Positions 46,679-55,595 of a DNA stretch of 64,000 bases are shown piece after piece; the first letter of the stretch is position 1; each line of letters begins with the position of its first letter. The notes beneath the pieces were generated by a model. The model worked only from the letters and a program-made list of their open reading frames with translations, made no database searches and had not been told where the DNA came from. The stretch covers positions 1 to 64,000 of the forward strand of contig NZ_VLLA01000007.1 in NCBI RefSeq assembly GCF_007830635.1, in the 5' to 3' direction. Made by a program: the position numbers and the translations under genes. This DNA is from Bradyrhizobium huanghuaihaiense (GTDB taxonomy: Bacteria > Pseudomonadota > Alphaproteobacteria > Rhizobiales > Xanthobacteraceae).

Positions 46679-49000
46679 ATGCGTTTAGCGTTCTGGCGTG
46701 CCGGCAAGGACAAGGCGGTGGTCGAGCGGGCTGTTTCGAAGTCCAAAGCCGAAGCCGCGCTCAAGGCCGAAGCTACCAAGACTGAATCCATCAAGTCTGA
46801 ACCTGCCAAGGTTGAAGCAAAGCCTGCGCCCGTTGTCGCGAAGCAGGCAGCAAGCGAATCCGGTGATATCGATCTTCATGCGCTCGGTGGCGCGCTCGCC
46901 CGCAAGCGCGGCTGGATCATCGTGCCCACGGTGCTGGCGCTCGTCGCGTCCATCGCCGTCGTCAACCTCGTGACGCCGCGCTACAAGTCGGAATCCCGCA
47001 TCCTGATCGACGGCCGCGAGAACGTGTTCCTGCGCCCGAACAGCGACCGCACCGAGGAGCGGCAGGCGCTCGACGCCGAGGCCGTCACCAGCCAGGTGCA
47101 GCTCGTGCTGTCGCGCGATCTCGCGCGCGAGATCATCAAGAAGAACAAGCTGGCCGAACGCCCCGAATTCGATCCGGTGCTGCAAGGCATTTCGCCGCTG
47201 AAATCGCTGGCGGCCCTGGTCGGCATCGGCCGCGATCCGTTCTCGATGACGCCGGAAGAGCGCGTGCTGGATGCCTATTACGAGCGGCTCCAGGCTTACG
47301 CCGTCGACAAGTCGCGCGTCATCGTGGTCGAATTCCAGTCCGCCGATCCGGAGCTTGCCGCGCGCGTCGCCAACTCGATCGCCGAAGGTTATCTCGTGCT
47401 GCAGCAGAGTGCGCGCCAGGACCAGGCCAAGAACGCAAGCCAGTGGCTGGCCGGCGAGATCGACAATTTGCGCAAGAAGGTCTCCGATGCCGAGGCCAAG
47501 GCCGAGGACTTCCGGTCCAAGTCGAGCCTGTTCGTCGGCACCAACAACACCACGCTGTCGAACCAGCAGATGGGCGAGGTCAACACCCAGCTCAACAATG
47601 CGCGCTCGATGAAGGCAGATGCGGAATCCAAGGCGCGGCTGATCAAGGAGATGCTCCAGAGCGGCAAGCCGATCGAGGCATCCGAAGTGGTGAACTCCGA
47701 GCTGATGCGGCGATTGTCGGAGCAGCGGGTGACGTTGCGGGCGCAGCTCGCCGAACAATCGTCCACGCTGCTCGGCAACCACCCGCGCATCAAGGAGCTG
47801 AAGGCGCAGCTCGGCGACCTCGACAACCAGATCCGGGATGAGGCGGCGAAGATCTCCCGCTCGCTCGAAAACGATGCGCGCATTGCCAGCAGCCGGGTCG
47901 ACGGCCTGACCGCGAGCCTCGAGCAGCTCAAGAAGCAGGCGACCTCGACCAACGGGCAGGACGTGCAACTGCGCGCGCTCGAGCGCGAAGCCAAGGCGCA
48001 GCGCGACCTGCTGGAAACCTATCTCGCCAAGTACCGCGAGGCCAACACCCGCGAGACCATCGACACCGCGCCGACCGATGGCCGCATCATCTCCCGCGCC
48101 ATCGTCTCCAATACGCCGGCCTATCCGAAGAAGCTGCCGATCGTGCTGATCGCGACGATCGCGACGCTGCTGCTCTCGTCGGGCGTCGTCGTCACCGGCG
48201 AACTGCTACGCCAGACCGCGCCGCGCGCGGTGGCTGTCTTCACCCCGGCGCCGGCGGCGCCGCAAACGCAGGCGGCGGTTCGCCAGGAGCCATTGGTCCA
48301 GCCGGCGGTCCAGCCGGTGGTCGAGCCCTTCGTCGAGCCGGTCATCGAAGAGCCGGCGCCGCTTCAGCCGGAGATGACGGCCGGTGCCGTTGTCGCCGAA
48401 TTCGCCGAGATCGAGCATCTGGCGGCCAGCCTGCGTGCCGCGGGCGCGGCGGCGAAGAAGGTCACGGTGCTCGGCACCGCCTCGGGCGAAGCCGTCACGC
48501 TATCGGCGCTGACGCTGGCCCGGCATCTGGCGCGCGACGCGCGCGTCGTCGTGGTCGATCTCGCTGCGTCCTCGCCGACCATCGCCGCCGTGTCGGTCGA
48601 CGCCTCCGCGCCCGGCCTTGCCGAGCTGATGCAGGGCGAAGCCTCGTTCGCAGAGGTCATCACCCGCGACAAGCTCTCGCGGCTGCATCTGGTCCTGGCC
48701 GGACGTCCCGGCTTCGACCGCAGCCTGCTGCAATCGCCGCGCGTGGGCCTTGCGATCGACGCGCTGCTCCGTGCCTACGATCATGTGCTGCTTGATGCCG
48801 GCGGTGCTTCCGACCTTCCGGCCGACCTGCTGACGGCGCATGCCCGCGCCGTCGTGGTTCCGGATGCGTCGATGACGGCGGATGCGCGCACGCTGATGTG
48901 CGAGCAGCTGAAGGCCGTTGGCTTCAGCGAGGTGACGATGCTGAGCAAGCCCGTGCAGGCGTCGGATGCGGCAGAGACGCTGCGCGTGGTGGCGGCGTAG
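46679..49000 (+). CDS. Wzc/GumC-like chain-length protein with degenerate ATPase domain
   Basis: This 773-residue inner-membrane protein controls polysaccharide chain length and export. A charged Lys/Ala-rich N-terminus (about 1-60) precedes TM1 (about 75-98) and the Wzz domain. Long periplasmic coiled coils follow (about 250-460, with SEQRVTLRAQLAEQSSTLLGNHPRIKELKAQLGDLDNQI), then TM2 (about 482-505) and a Pro/Val-rich linker (about 515-560). The last domain is CpsD-like, but its Walker A is GTASGEAVTL without Lys, and no Tyr cluster ends the protein. Kinase activity is therefore unlikely. ATG 46679 follows cgggagtg. Confidence 0.88.
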   Translation: MRLAFWRAGKDKAVVERAVSKSKAEAALKAEATKTESIKSEPAKVEAKPAPVVAKQAASESGDIDLHALGGALARKRGWIIVPTVLALVASIAVVNLVTPRYKSESRILIDGRENVFLRPNSDRTEERQALDAEAVTSQVQLVLSRDLAREIIKKNKLAERPEFDPVLQGISPLKSLAALVGIGRDPFSMTPEERVLDAYYERLQAYAVDKSRVIVVEFQSADPELAARVANSIAEGYLVLQQSARQDQAKNASQWLAGEIDNLRKKVSDAEAKAEDFRSKSSLFVGTNNTTLSNQQMGEVNTQLNNARSMKADAESKARLIKEMLQSGKPIEASEVVNSELMRRLSEQRVTLRAQLAEQSSTLLGNHPRIKELKAQLGDLDNQIRDEAAKISRSLENDARIASSRVDGLTASLEQLKKQATSTNGQDVQLRALEREAKAQRDLLETYLAKYREANTRETIDTAPTDGRIISRAIVSNTPAYPKKLPIVLIATIATLLLSSGVVVTGELLRQTAPRAVAVFTPAPAAPQTQAAVRQEPLVQPAVQPVVEPFVEPVIEEPAPLQPEMTAGAVVAEFAEIEHLAASLRAAGAAAKKVTVLGTASGEAVTLSALTLARHLARDARVVVVDLAASSPTIAAVSVDASAPGLAELMQGEASFAEVITRDKLSRLHLVLAGRPGFDRSLLQSPRVGLAIDALLRAYDHVLLDAGGASDLPADLLTAHARAVVVPDASMTADARTLMCEQLKAVGFSEVTMLSKPVQASDAAETLRVVAA

Positions 49001-49055
49001 GCCCTCTCTCCTTGCGCGAGACGGGTGAAGGCTATCTCTCCGCGAGTCCGGAATC

Positions 49056-49145
49056 GTAGGGTGGGCAAAGGCGCACTTGCGCCGTGCCCACCACCTTTCG
49101 ACGATCGCGGCAGATGGTGGGCACGCTTCGCTTTGCCCACCCTAC
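49056..49145. repeat. Dispersed palindromic repeat, family A, copy 3
   Basis: This 90-bp element runs from gtagggtgggcaaaggcg to gctttgcccaccctac, between two convergent EPS genes. It has the same outer and inner arms as the copies at 5485 and 40354. Confidence 0.9.
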
Positions 49146-49158
49146 GATACTGCGAAGT

Positions 49159-50340
49159 CTATCCGAACGCCTGCCGCAAGCGTCGGGCCAAATCGAACAG
49201 CATCTGGTTCTGCTTCACCAGCCGCTTGCCGTGGCTGAGCGATGACATCGCCATCGCCGCGAGCTTGCCGCGCGAGGTCAGCGGCACGAAGCTGTCGAAG
49301 ATGTCTTCGTCGTCCTTGCAGAACATCCGCTTGTACTCGTCCGAGCCGATGCCGAGGTCGAGCGAGCGGTAGCCGCGCTCGCCGCAGCGGTCGATGATGT
49401 AGCGCATCAGGATCAGGCCCGGGCTGTAGCGGGCGTGCTCCGACATCGTGTAGGTGTTGAACATCATCGAGAAGCGCTGGCCGTCGGCGACGCCGGCGAA
49501 GATCGCGATCACTTCCTCGTCGCATTCGAGCGCGTGGATGTCGATGACGCGGCCTTCACCGCGCGGCGCGAGGCACGCGCTGCGGACGAACTCTTCGACG
49601 CCCGGCTCGGCGAAGACGTTCGGCAGCTTCTGCTCGGCCATCCGCGCCGGCTTGACGCGAAAGAACCAGTCGAGCAGGCGGGTGACGTCCGCGTCCGTCG
49701 TGGCGAGGTGATAGCGGTAGCCGGCGAGCGTCTGGAGCTTCTTCTCCTTGCTCTTCAGGCGGCGGCGGAAGGAATTGCTGATCCGCGATGCGGGCGGGCC
49801 GCCCGGCTCCATCGTCAGCAGCGGACAGCCGTTGATCGCGCTCTGTCGCGGCAGGGCTGCAAACGGGTTCTGCTGATCGTTCCAGCGCAGCGGCTGCTGC
49901 GTCAGCGAGAGCACGTCGACATGCGCGCCGAGCGGCGCAAGCAGCGCGTCGAGATCGGCGGCGGCGGCCTGTGCCGCGAATTCGCCGTTCCACAGGCCCA
50001 TGTTGAAGGTCGTGTGCTTGCCGCCCATGAAGCAGGCCGTGCGCACGCCGTGGCCCTGGCGCAGCGAGAGCGGCAGCAGCAGAAGCGGCCGGCGATCGGC
50101 GTCGCGGGCGATGACGATGAAGGGACGGGTGCCTTCGTGAGCGCCGACCTGCCGCTGCCAGGGGCCGAGCAGGTCGAAGCGCTGGTAGGGCGTGAAGAGA
50201 TGACCGGGCTCCTCGAAGGCACGCCAGACCGCCTCGGCCTCGCCGAGGTCTCCGACGATATCGACATGCGCGATACGGCTCGCTTTCGACCGCGCTGGCG
50301 CTTCTGCCGTCCGGCTTTGCATCGCCGCAGCCATGGTCAT
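49159..50340 (-). CDS. FemAB/BcsL-like GNAT acyltransferase
   Basis: This 393-residue cytosolic protein has two GNAT-like halves. The first is at about 20-180 (HVDIVGDLGEAEAVWRAFEEPGHLFTPYQRFDLLGPWQR). The second is at about 190-370, with NSFRRRLKSKEKKLQTLAGYRYHLATTDADVTRLLDWFFRVKPARMAEQ and SMMFNTYTMSEHARYSPGLILMRYIIDRCGERGYRSLDLGIGSDEYKRMF. This is the CelD/BcsL architecture linked to cellulose and EPS synthesis, probably acylating sugars. ATG 50340 is chosen over TTG 50406. Confidence 0.88.
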   Translation of the reverse strand: MTMAAAMQSRTAEAPARSKASRIAHVDIVGDLGEAEAVWRAFEEPGHLFTPYQRFDLLGPWQRQVGAHEGTRPFIVIARDADRRPLLLLPLSLRQGHGVRTACFMGGKHTTFNMGLWNGEFAAQAAAADLDALLAPLGAHVDVLSLTQQPLRWNDQQNPFAALPRQSAINGCPLLTMEPGGPPASRISNSFRRRLKSKEKKLQTLAGYRYHLATTDADVTRLLDWFFRVKPARMAEQKLPNVFAEPGVEEFVRSACLAPRGEGRVIDIHALECDEEVIAIFAGVADGQRFSMMFNTYTMSEHARYSPGLILMRYIIDRCGERGYRSLDLGIGSDEYKRMFCKDDEDIFDSFVPLTSRGKLAAMAMSSLSHGKRLVKQNQMLFDLARRLRQAFG

Positions 50341-50471
50341 TCGCGAAACCTGTCGAGAAAAACGAAAAAATGCGTAGTTCGGCCTGTGGCCGACCTTTGC
50401 AAACAAATGTCAACAAAGAGTAATGAGGATAGGTGAGGGAACGGGCCGCCGGCGAGCGCGAAGGTGGGATA

Positions 50472-51521
50472 TTGGCATCCGACGACAGATGGCTGGAACG
50501 GCTGCGCCTCGAGCTGACCTGGCTCACCGGCCAGGCTCTGCTACGCAGTCGCGGGGCCGGCGCCATCCTGCGCCTCGCCCATGTGCGGCCGCGGCGCCGC
50601 GGCGGATTTCAGCCGCTGCGCGAGCATGAGATCACGCCGCAATTCCTCGACCGCGCCATCCGGGCGCTGAAGCGGTGGGGTTACGATTTTCTCGGCATGG
50701 ACGAGGTCTGCCGGCGCGCGGTGACGCTGCCGGAGAAGCGGCGCTTCGTGGCGCTGACCTTCGACGGCGCGCCCAAGGATCTCATCACCTTCGCCTATCC
50801 GGTCCTGGAACGCCACGCCGTGCCTTTCACGATCTATGTGCCCACCGCGTTTCCCGACGGCGTCGGCGAAGCCTGGTGGCTCGGGCTGGAGCAGGTGATC
50901 GCGCGCGAGAGCCGCATCAGCTTGATGATGGGCGACAGGGAGCAGCGCTTCACCGTCACAGGCAACGCCGAGAAGCAGGCGCTGTTCTCGTATCTGGAGA
51001 GCTGGCTGCGCTCGCTGCCCCCGCCAGATCTGTCGGCTGCGATCGCCGATCTCTGCACGCGCTACCGGATTGACCTCGCCGCGCTCTCGCGCGAAGCGTC
51101 GATGGATTGGGAGGATCTGGCGAAGCTGGCTGCCGACCCGCGGGTCACGATCGGCAGCGCGACCGTGAACTATCCCGTTCTCGCCAACATGAAGGATGCG
51201 GCCGCGCTGCGCGAGATGACGATGGGCAAGGTCGTGGCGGAATCCGCGTTCGATCGCGACATCCGGCATCTGGCGTTTCCGTTCGGCGACCGCGCTTCGT
51301 TCCGGCGCAACCACGTTGTGATGGCGGAGGAGGCGGGCTTTGCCAGCGCGGTCTCGACGATCCCGGGCATCGTGGAGGCGGAGGGGCGCACCAATCTGCG
51401 GGCGCTGCCGCGGATTTCATGGGACGGACGGGTGCGCTCGCTGCGCATGCTGCGCGTGCTGGTATCAGGTGTCGCCTTTGCGCCGGTGAGACCGACCGGC
51501 AGCACTACGGGCCAGACTTGA
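50472..51521 (+). CDS. Polysaccharide deacetylase-like protein lacking the catalytic metal ligands
   Basis: This 349-residue protein has the NodB/CE4 fold. The position of the first metal motif (T-F-D-D-G) reads LTFDGAP (residues 95-101), with only one Asp. The second motif (H-x3-H) reads GSATVNYP (residues 228-235), with Ala and Tyr instead of both His. A later motif is still clear (RHLAFPFGDRASFRRNHVVMAEEAGFASAVST). It probably binds polysaccharide without deacetylating. TTG 50472 has a strong ribosome site (gaaggtggga), though a GTG at 50433 is also in frame. Confidence 0.85.
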   Translation: MASDDRWLERLRLELTWLTGQALLRSRGAGAILRLAHVRPRRRGGFQPLREHEITPQFLDRAIRALKRWGYDFLGMDEVCRRAVTLPEKRRFVALTFDGAPKDLITFAYPVLERHAVPFTIYVPTAFPDGVGEAWWLGLEQVIARESRISLMMGDREQRFTVTGNAEKQALFSYLESWLRSLPPPDLSAAIADLCTRYRIDLAALSREASMDWEDLAKLAADPRVTIGSATVNYPVLANMKDAAALREMTMGKVVAESAFDRDIRHLAFPFGDRASFRRNHVVMAEEAGFASAVSTIPGIVEAEGRTNLRALPRISWDGRVRSLRMLRVLVSGVAFAPVRPTGSTTGQT

Positions 51522-51726
51522 CGCGATCGGGCCGCTGCATCCAGCTCACGATCGGCATCGCCGGCAGCACCCAGCCCATGCCGACCACGACGTAATAGAT
51601 CGCCTGCCGCCAGCCGGACTCGGCGATCCACGGCATCTGCGCCGCCGCCATGCCGAGCAGGGCCCAGACGGTGGCCAGCACCAGGAGCAGGATGGCGCCG
51701 AGGAACTTGCGGGTGCGGATCGTCAT
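51505..51726 (-). CDS. DUF2842 small membrane protein
   Basis: This 73-residue protein has two hydrophobic helices (about 8-30 and 41-60) and the family ending [16 protein letters not shown]. The start is ATG 51726. It is convergent with the deacetylase-like gene, with a 17-bp overlap of 3' ends. It is divergent from ctaA, its usual neighbour in alphaproteobacteria. The function is unknown. Confidence 0.88.
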   Translation of the reverse strand: MTIRTRKFLGAILLLVLATVWALLGMAAAQMPWIAESGWRQAIYYVVVGMGWVLPAMPIVSWMQRPDRVKSGP

Positions 51727-51835
51727 GGCGACTTTTTGCGGCTTTCGCGTAACTTGCGCTGCGGGAGCGGGGGACTATAAGGGGCACGCAGTCCGGTTCA
51801 AGTCTCTTAGGCACAGGCTTGGTTTTGTCCTTGAA

Positions 51836-52918
51836 ATGACGATGATTTCCACCCCGTCCGAGCCGCACCGCGCCGTGCGCTGGTGGCTGATCTCCGTGGC
51901 CGCGCTGATCGCGCTGATGGTGCTGGTCGGCGGGGCGACGCGGCTGACGGAATCCGGCCTGTCGATCGTCGAATGGAAACCGGTCACGGGCAGCGTTCCG
52001 CCGCTCTCGGAGACGCAGTGGACCGAGGCGTTCGAGGCCTACAAGAAGATCCCGCAATATCGCGAGCTCAATTCAGGCATGAGCCTGTCCGAGTTCAAGG
52101 AGATCTTCTGGTGGGAGTGGAGCCACCGCTTGCTCGGCCGCTTCATCGGCGTCGCCTATCTGCTGCCGTTCCTGTTCTTCCTGTGGCGCGGCGGCCTGTC
52201 GGGTGAGCTCAAGCGGCGGCTGTGGCTGCTGTTCGCGCTCGGCGGTCTGCAGGGCGCGGTCGGCTGGTGGATGGTGGCCTCGGGCCTGACGGAGCGTGTG
52301 GAAGTGTCGCAATATCGGCTGGCGACGCATCTGCTGCTGGCGCTGCTGATCTTCGCCGGCATCGTCTGGACGGTGCGGCGGCTCAAGGAGCGGCCGCAGA
52401 TCGCCGCGCCGGCGCGGCTGCGCGTCACCAGCGCGCTGCTGCTCGTGGTGACCTTCGTGCAGATCTATTTCGGTGCGCTGGTCGCGGGCCTGCGCGCCGG
52501 CCGCGCCTACAACACCTGGCCGCAAATTGACGGCGCGTTCATTCCCTCGGCCGAGCGGCTGTGGTTCGAGACGCCGTGGTGGCGCAACATGTTCGACAAT
52601 GTGCTGACCGTGCAGTTCGAGCATCGCATGACGGCCTACGCGCTGTTCCTGCTGGCGGCGCTGCATGCGTTCGATGCGGTGCGCTCGCGCGCGGGTGCAG
52701 CGGCCGGCGGCGCGCTGTGGCTGTTCGCGGCGATCAGCCTTCAGGCGGTGCTCGGGATCCTCACGCTGCTCAATCAGGTGCCGATCGATCTCGCACTTTC
52801 GCACCAGGCGGTCGCGATCGTGGTGCTGACGCTGGCGGTGATGCAGGTGGAGCGGCTGGCCTCGCGACAACCTGCGCAAGCGCAGCCGCGCGCGGTTCCT
52901 GTCAGCCAGCCCGGTTGA
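51836..52918 (+). CDS. ctaA: Haem A synthase (COX15/CtaA family)
   Basis: CtaA oxidises haem O to haem A for aa3-type cytochrome oxidase, in the inner membrane. The 360-residue protein has eight hydrophobic helices. Type-2 family motifs are [61 protein letters not shown] with the haem-ligand His, and the second set [20 protein letters not shown] and [14 protein letters not shown]. The start is ATG 51836. CtaB and the oxidase genes are not in this window. Confidence 0.95.
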   Translation: MTMISTPSEPHRAVRWWLISVAALIALMVLVGGATRLTESGLSIVEWKPVTGSVPPLSETQWTEAFEAYKKIPQYRELNSGMSLSEFKEIFWWEWSHRLLGRFIGVAYLLPFLFFLWRGGLSGELKRRLWLLFALGGLQGAVGWWMVASGLTERVEVSQYRLATHLLLALLIFAGIVWTVRRLKERPQIAAPARLRVTSALLLVVTFVQIYFGALVAGLRAGRAYNTWPQIDGAFIPSAERLWFETPWWRNMFDNVLTVQFEHRMTAYALFLLAALHAFDAVRSRAGAAAGGALWLFAAISLQAVLGILTLLNQVPIDLALSHQAVAIVVLTLAVMQVERLASRQPAQAQPRAVPVSQPG

Positions 52919-52937
52919 TCACCATCAGCCCGGTTGA

Positions 52938-53282
52938 TCAGCAATAGCCGTAGACGCCGCAGGCGTAGGGCAGGCGCCAGAAATAATCGACCTGCTTCCC
53001 GCCGTAGTACGGGCCCTGATAATCGTAGCTCCAGGGCCGGCCATAATAGCCCGGCAAGGTGTTGGAGCCGGGCAGGAGTGGCGTGCCCGGCAGGTTGCGG
53101 ATGTAGCTGCCGATGCCGTAGGCCGGCGAGATCAGCGCATCCGGATCGGTCTCGACATAGACCTGTGGCGGGTCCTGCGGCGGCACGGCAGCGCGCCGCT
53201 TCGCCGTCGCCGGCAGATCGGCGGCGAGCGCGCTTGAAACCGTCAGCATCGCCGCAAGGGCAGGCACCATCCAGCGCAGCAT
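52938..53282 (-). CDS. Small secreted Tyr/Pro-rich protein
   Basis: This 114-residue protein has a Sec signal peptide (MLRWMVPALAAMLTVSSALAA). A low-complexity mature part follows, rich in Pro, Tyr and Gly, including LPGYYGRPWSYDYQGPYYGGKQ and a Cys-containing end YACGVYGYC. The start is ATG 53282; its frame reaches 53312. It is convergent with ctaA. It looks like an envelope-associated small protein of unknown role. Confidence 0.7.
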   Translation of the reverse strand: MLRWMVPALAAMLTVSSALAADLPATAKRRAAVPPQDPPQVYVETDPDALISPAYGIGSYIRNLPGTPLLPGSNTLPGYYGRPWSYDYQGPYYGGKQVDYFWRLPYACGVYGYC

Positions 53283-53374
53283 CGTCGGCTCCGAATCAAG
53301 GGGGCGATCCAAGGACGATGTATGCGGCAGATATGGTTAATGACTGTTAACCGGCGGCGGCCAAAACAGCCACC

Positions 53375-53473
53375 GTCATTCCGGGGCGGTCCGGTAGGAC
53401 CGAACCCGGAATCTAGAGATGAGCAAAGTAACGTCGAGGTTCCGGGTTCGCGCTTTGCGCGCCCCGGAACGAC
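53375..53473. repeat. Dispersed palindromic repeat, family C, copy 2
   Basis: The element runs from gtcattccggggcggtcc to gccccggaacgac, with inner arms gaacccggaa and ttccgggttc. It is related to the copy at 12834-12912 but has a longer centre. It lies just after the end of metY. Confidence 0.8.
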
Positions 53474-53479
53474 TGGAAA

Positions 53480-54760
53480 CTACGCCCCCAGCGCCTGCTC
53501 GAGGTCCGCGATCAGATCTTCCTTGTCCTCGATGCCGATCGAGAGCCGCACCACGTCGGGGCCGGCGCCGGACTTCACCTTGGCGGCGTCGTCGAGCTGG
53601 CTGTGGGTGGTCGAGGCCGGGTGGATCACCAGCGAGCGGGTGTCGCCGACATTGGCGAGGTGCGAGAACAACTGCAGCTTCGACACCAAATTGACGCCGG
53701 CGTCATAGCCGCCCTTCAGGCTGAAGGTGAACACCGCGCCCGCGCCCTTCGGCGCGTATTTGCGCGCGAGCTGGTTGTACTTGTCGCTCGGCAGGCCCGC
53801 ATAGCTCACCGAGGCCACCGCCGGATGGCCGGCGAGGAATTCGGCGACCGCCTTGGCGTTTTCGCAGTGCTTCTGCATGCGCAGCGGCAGCGTCTCGATG
53901 CCGGTCAGGATCATGAAGGCGTTGAACGGCGACAGCGCCGGTCCGAGATCACGCAGGCCGAGCACGCGGCAGGCGATCGCGAAGGCGAAATTGCCGAAGG
54001 TCTCCTGGAGACGGATGCCGTGATATTCCGGCCGCGGCTCGGAGAGCATCGGGTATTTGCCGCCCGTGGACCAATCGAAAGTGCCGGCATCGACGATGAT
54101 GCCGCCGAGCGAATTGCCGTGGCCGCCCAAGAATTTCGTCAGCGAGTGCACGACGATGTCGGCGCCGTGGTCGATCGGGCGAATGAGGTAGGGCGAGGCC
54201 AGCGTGTTGTCTACGATCAGCGGTACGCCCGCCTTGCGCGCGACCGTCGAGATCGCCTCGATGTCGGTGATGCTGCCGGCAGGGTTGGCGATGGACTCGA
54301 TGAAGATCGCCTTGGTGCGCGGTGTCACCGCGCGCTCGAAGCTCGAGATGTCATCGGGATCGGCCCACACCACGTTCCAGCCAAAGCTCTTGAACGCGTG
54401 CGTGAACTGGTTGATCGAGCCGCCATAGAGTTTTCGCGCCGCGATGAACTCGTCGCCGGGCTGCAGCAATTGCTGCAGGATCACGACCTGCGCGGCGTGG
54501 CCCGAAGCAACGGCCAGCGCAGCCGTACCGCCTTCAAGCGCAGCAACGCGCTCTTCCAGCACGGCATTGGTCGGGTTGCCGATGCGGGTATAGATGTTGC
54601 CGAACGCCTGCAGGCCGAACAGCGAGGCGGCGTGATCGGCGTCATTGAAGACAAATGATGTCGTTTGATAAATCGGAGTCGCGCGCGCACCGGTGGTCGG
54701 ATCGGGCTGTGCACCGGCATGCACGGCGAGGGTTGAAAATCCCGGAGGGCGATCGCTCAT
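53480..54760 (-). CDS. metY: O-acetylhomoserine sulfhydrylase/aminocarboxypropyltransferase
   Basis: This is a PLP enzyme of the Cys/Met metabolism family (MetY/Met17), making homocysteine (or cysteine) from acetylated amino acids and sulfide. The 426-residue protein shows FSTLAVHAGAQPDPTTGARATPIYQTTSFVFNDADHAASLFGLQAFGNIYTRIGNPTNAVLEERVAALEGG and the PLP-Lys segment VVHSLTKFLGGHGNSLGG (Lys near residue 209). The start is ATG 54760, although the frame is open to 54826. A single gene. Confidence 0.92.
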   Translation of the reverse strand: MSDRPPGFSTLAVHAGAQPDPTTGARATPIYQTTSFVFNDADHAASLFGLQAFGNIYTRIGNPTNAVLEERVAALEGGTAALAVASGHAAQVVILQQLLQPGDEFIAARKLYGGSINQFTHAFKSFGWNVVWADPDDISSFERAVTPRTKAIFIESIANPAGSITDIEAISTVARKAGVPLIVDNTLASPYLIRPIDHGADIVVHSLTKFLGGHGNSLGGIIVDAGTFDWSTGGKYPMLSEPRPEYHGIRLQETFGNFAFAIACRVLGLRDLGPALSPFNAFMILTGIETLPLRMQKHCENAKAVAEFLAGHPAVASVSYAGLPSDKYNQLARKYAPKGAGAVFTFSLKGGYDAGVNLVSKLQLFSHLANVGDTRSLVIHPASTTHSQLDDAAKVKSGAGPDVVRLSIGIEDKEDLIADLEQALGA

Positions 54761-54908
54761 TGAGGCGTCCTGTTCTCTTGGTCTGAAATCGCGCGGCATG
54801 CTGATGGGCGGGGCGTCCGCCGTCAAGGCGCCGCTTCACATCAGGATCATTTGGGAATGATCGTGCTACGCATTGTCGCGTTCGCGAAACGAAATCTTCG
54901 CAATTGCG

Positions 54909-55493
54909 TCAGCTTTGCTCGGTCTTGTTTTTCGCAGCGCGATCCGATGCTGCGGTATCGCCGCCACCGACGCTCATCCGATTGAGGGATAGCCGCATGC
55001 CCTGCGTCGGTGCCGGCGCGCGCTTGGAGCTCAGCGTGCGCGAATTCACGCCCATCCAGGATATTTCGGACGACAGGCGGCCATATTCGATCTTGGGGCA
55101 GCGGTTCATGACCACCTTGATACCGACCGATTCCGCTTTCGCCGCCGCGGCATCGTCGCGCGCGCCAAGCTGCATCCAGATCACCTTCGGCAGCGGGTCG
55201 AGCGTAAGCGCCTCTTCCACGACGGGCATGATGTGGCTGGAGTTGCGAAAAATGTCGATCATGTCGACGGGGCGGCCGATGTCCGACAGCGAGGCGACGA
55301 ACGGCTTTCCGAGCAGGTCCTTGCCGACATGGCCGGGATTGATCGGGATCATGTCGTAGCCGCGCTGCGCCAGATATTTGAACGCGAAATAGCTCGGCCG
55401 CACGTTGACCGGCGAGGCGCCGACCATCGCGATCGACTTCACGCTGTTGAGGATGCCGCGAATGTAATTGTCGGGATAGGCGTCGTGGTTCAT
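54909..55493 (-). CDS. CoA-binding domain protein
   Basis: This 194-residue Rossmann-like protein has ILNSVKSIAMVGASPVNVRPSYFAFKYLAQRGYDMIPINPGHVGKDLLGKPFVASLSDI (about 14-72), VDMIDIFRNSSHIMPVVEEAL and PKVIWMQLGARDDAAAAKAESVGIKVVMNRCPKIEYGRL. This matches the single-domain CoA_binding proteins (YccU/DUF-type). The tail after about residue 150 is variable. The start is ATG 55493. The function is unknown; related domains occur in succinyl-CoA synthetases. Confidence 0.87.
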   Translation of the reverse strand: MNHDAYPDNYIRGILNSVKSIAMVGASPVNVRPSYFAFKYLAQRGYDMIPINPGHVGKDLLGKPFVASLSDIGRPVDMIDIFRNSSHIMPVVEEALTLDPLPKVIWMQLGARDDAAAAKAESVGIKVVMNRCPKIEYGRLSSEISWMGVNSRTLSSKRAPAPTQGMRLSLNRMSVGGGDTAASDRAAKNKTEQS

Positions 55494-55511
55494 CACTTAT
55501 CTTTTCTTGTT

Positions 55512-55590
55512 GTCATTGCGAGCGCAGCAAAGCAATCCAGACTGCTACCTGCGGAAAGACTCTGGATTGCTTCGCTGCGCTCGCAATGAC
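55512..55590. repeat. Dispersed palindromic repeat, family B, copy 2
   Basis: The element runs from gtcattgcgagcgcagc to gctcgcaatgac, with inner arms gcaatccaga/tctggattgc. It sits between two minus-strand genes. Confidence 0.9.
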
Positions 55591-55595
55591 GGGGG

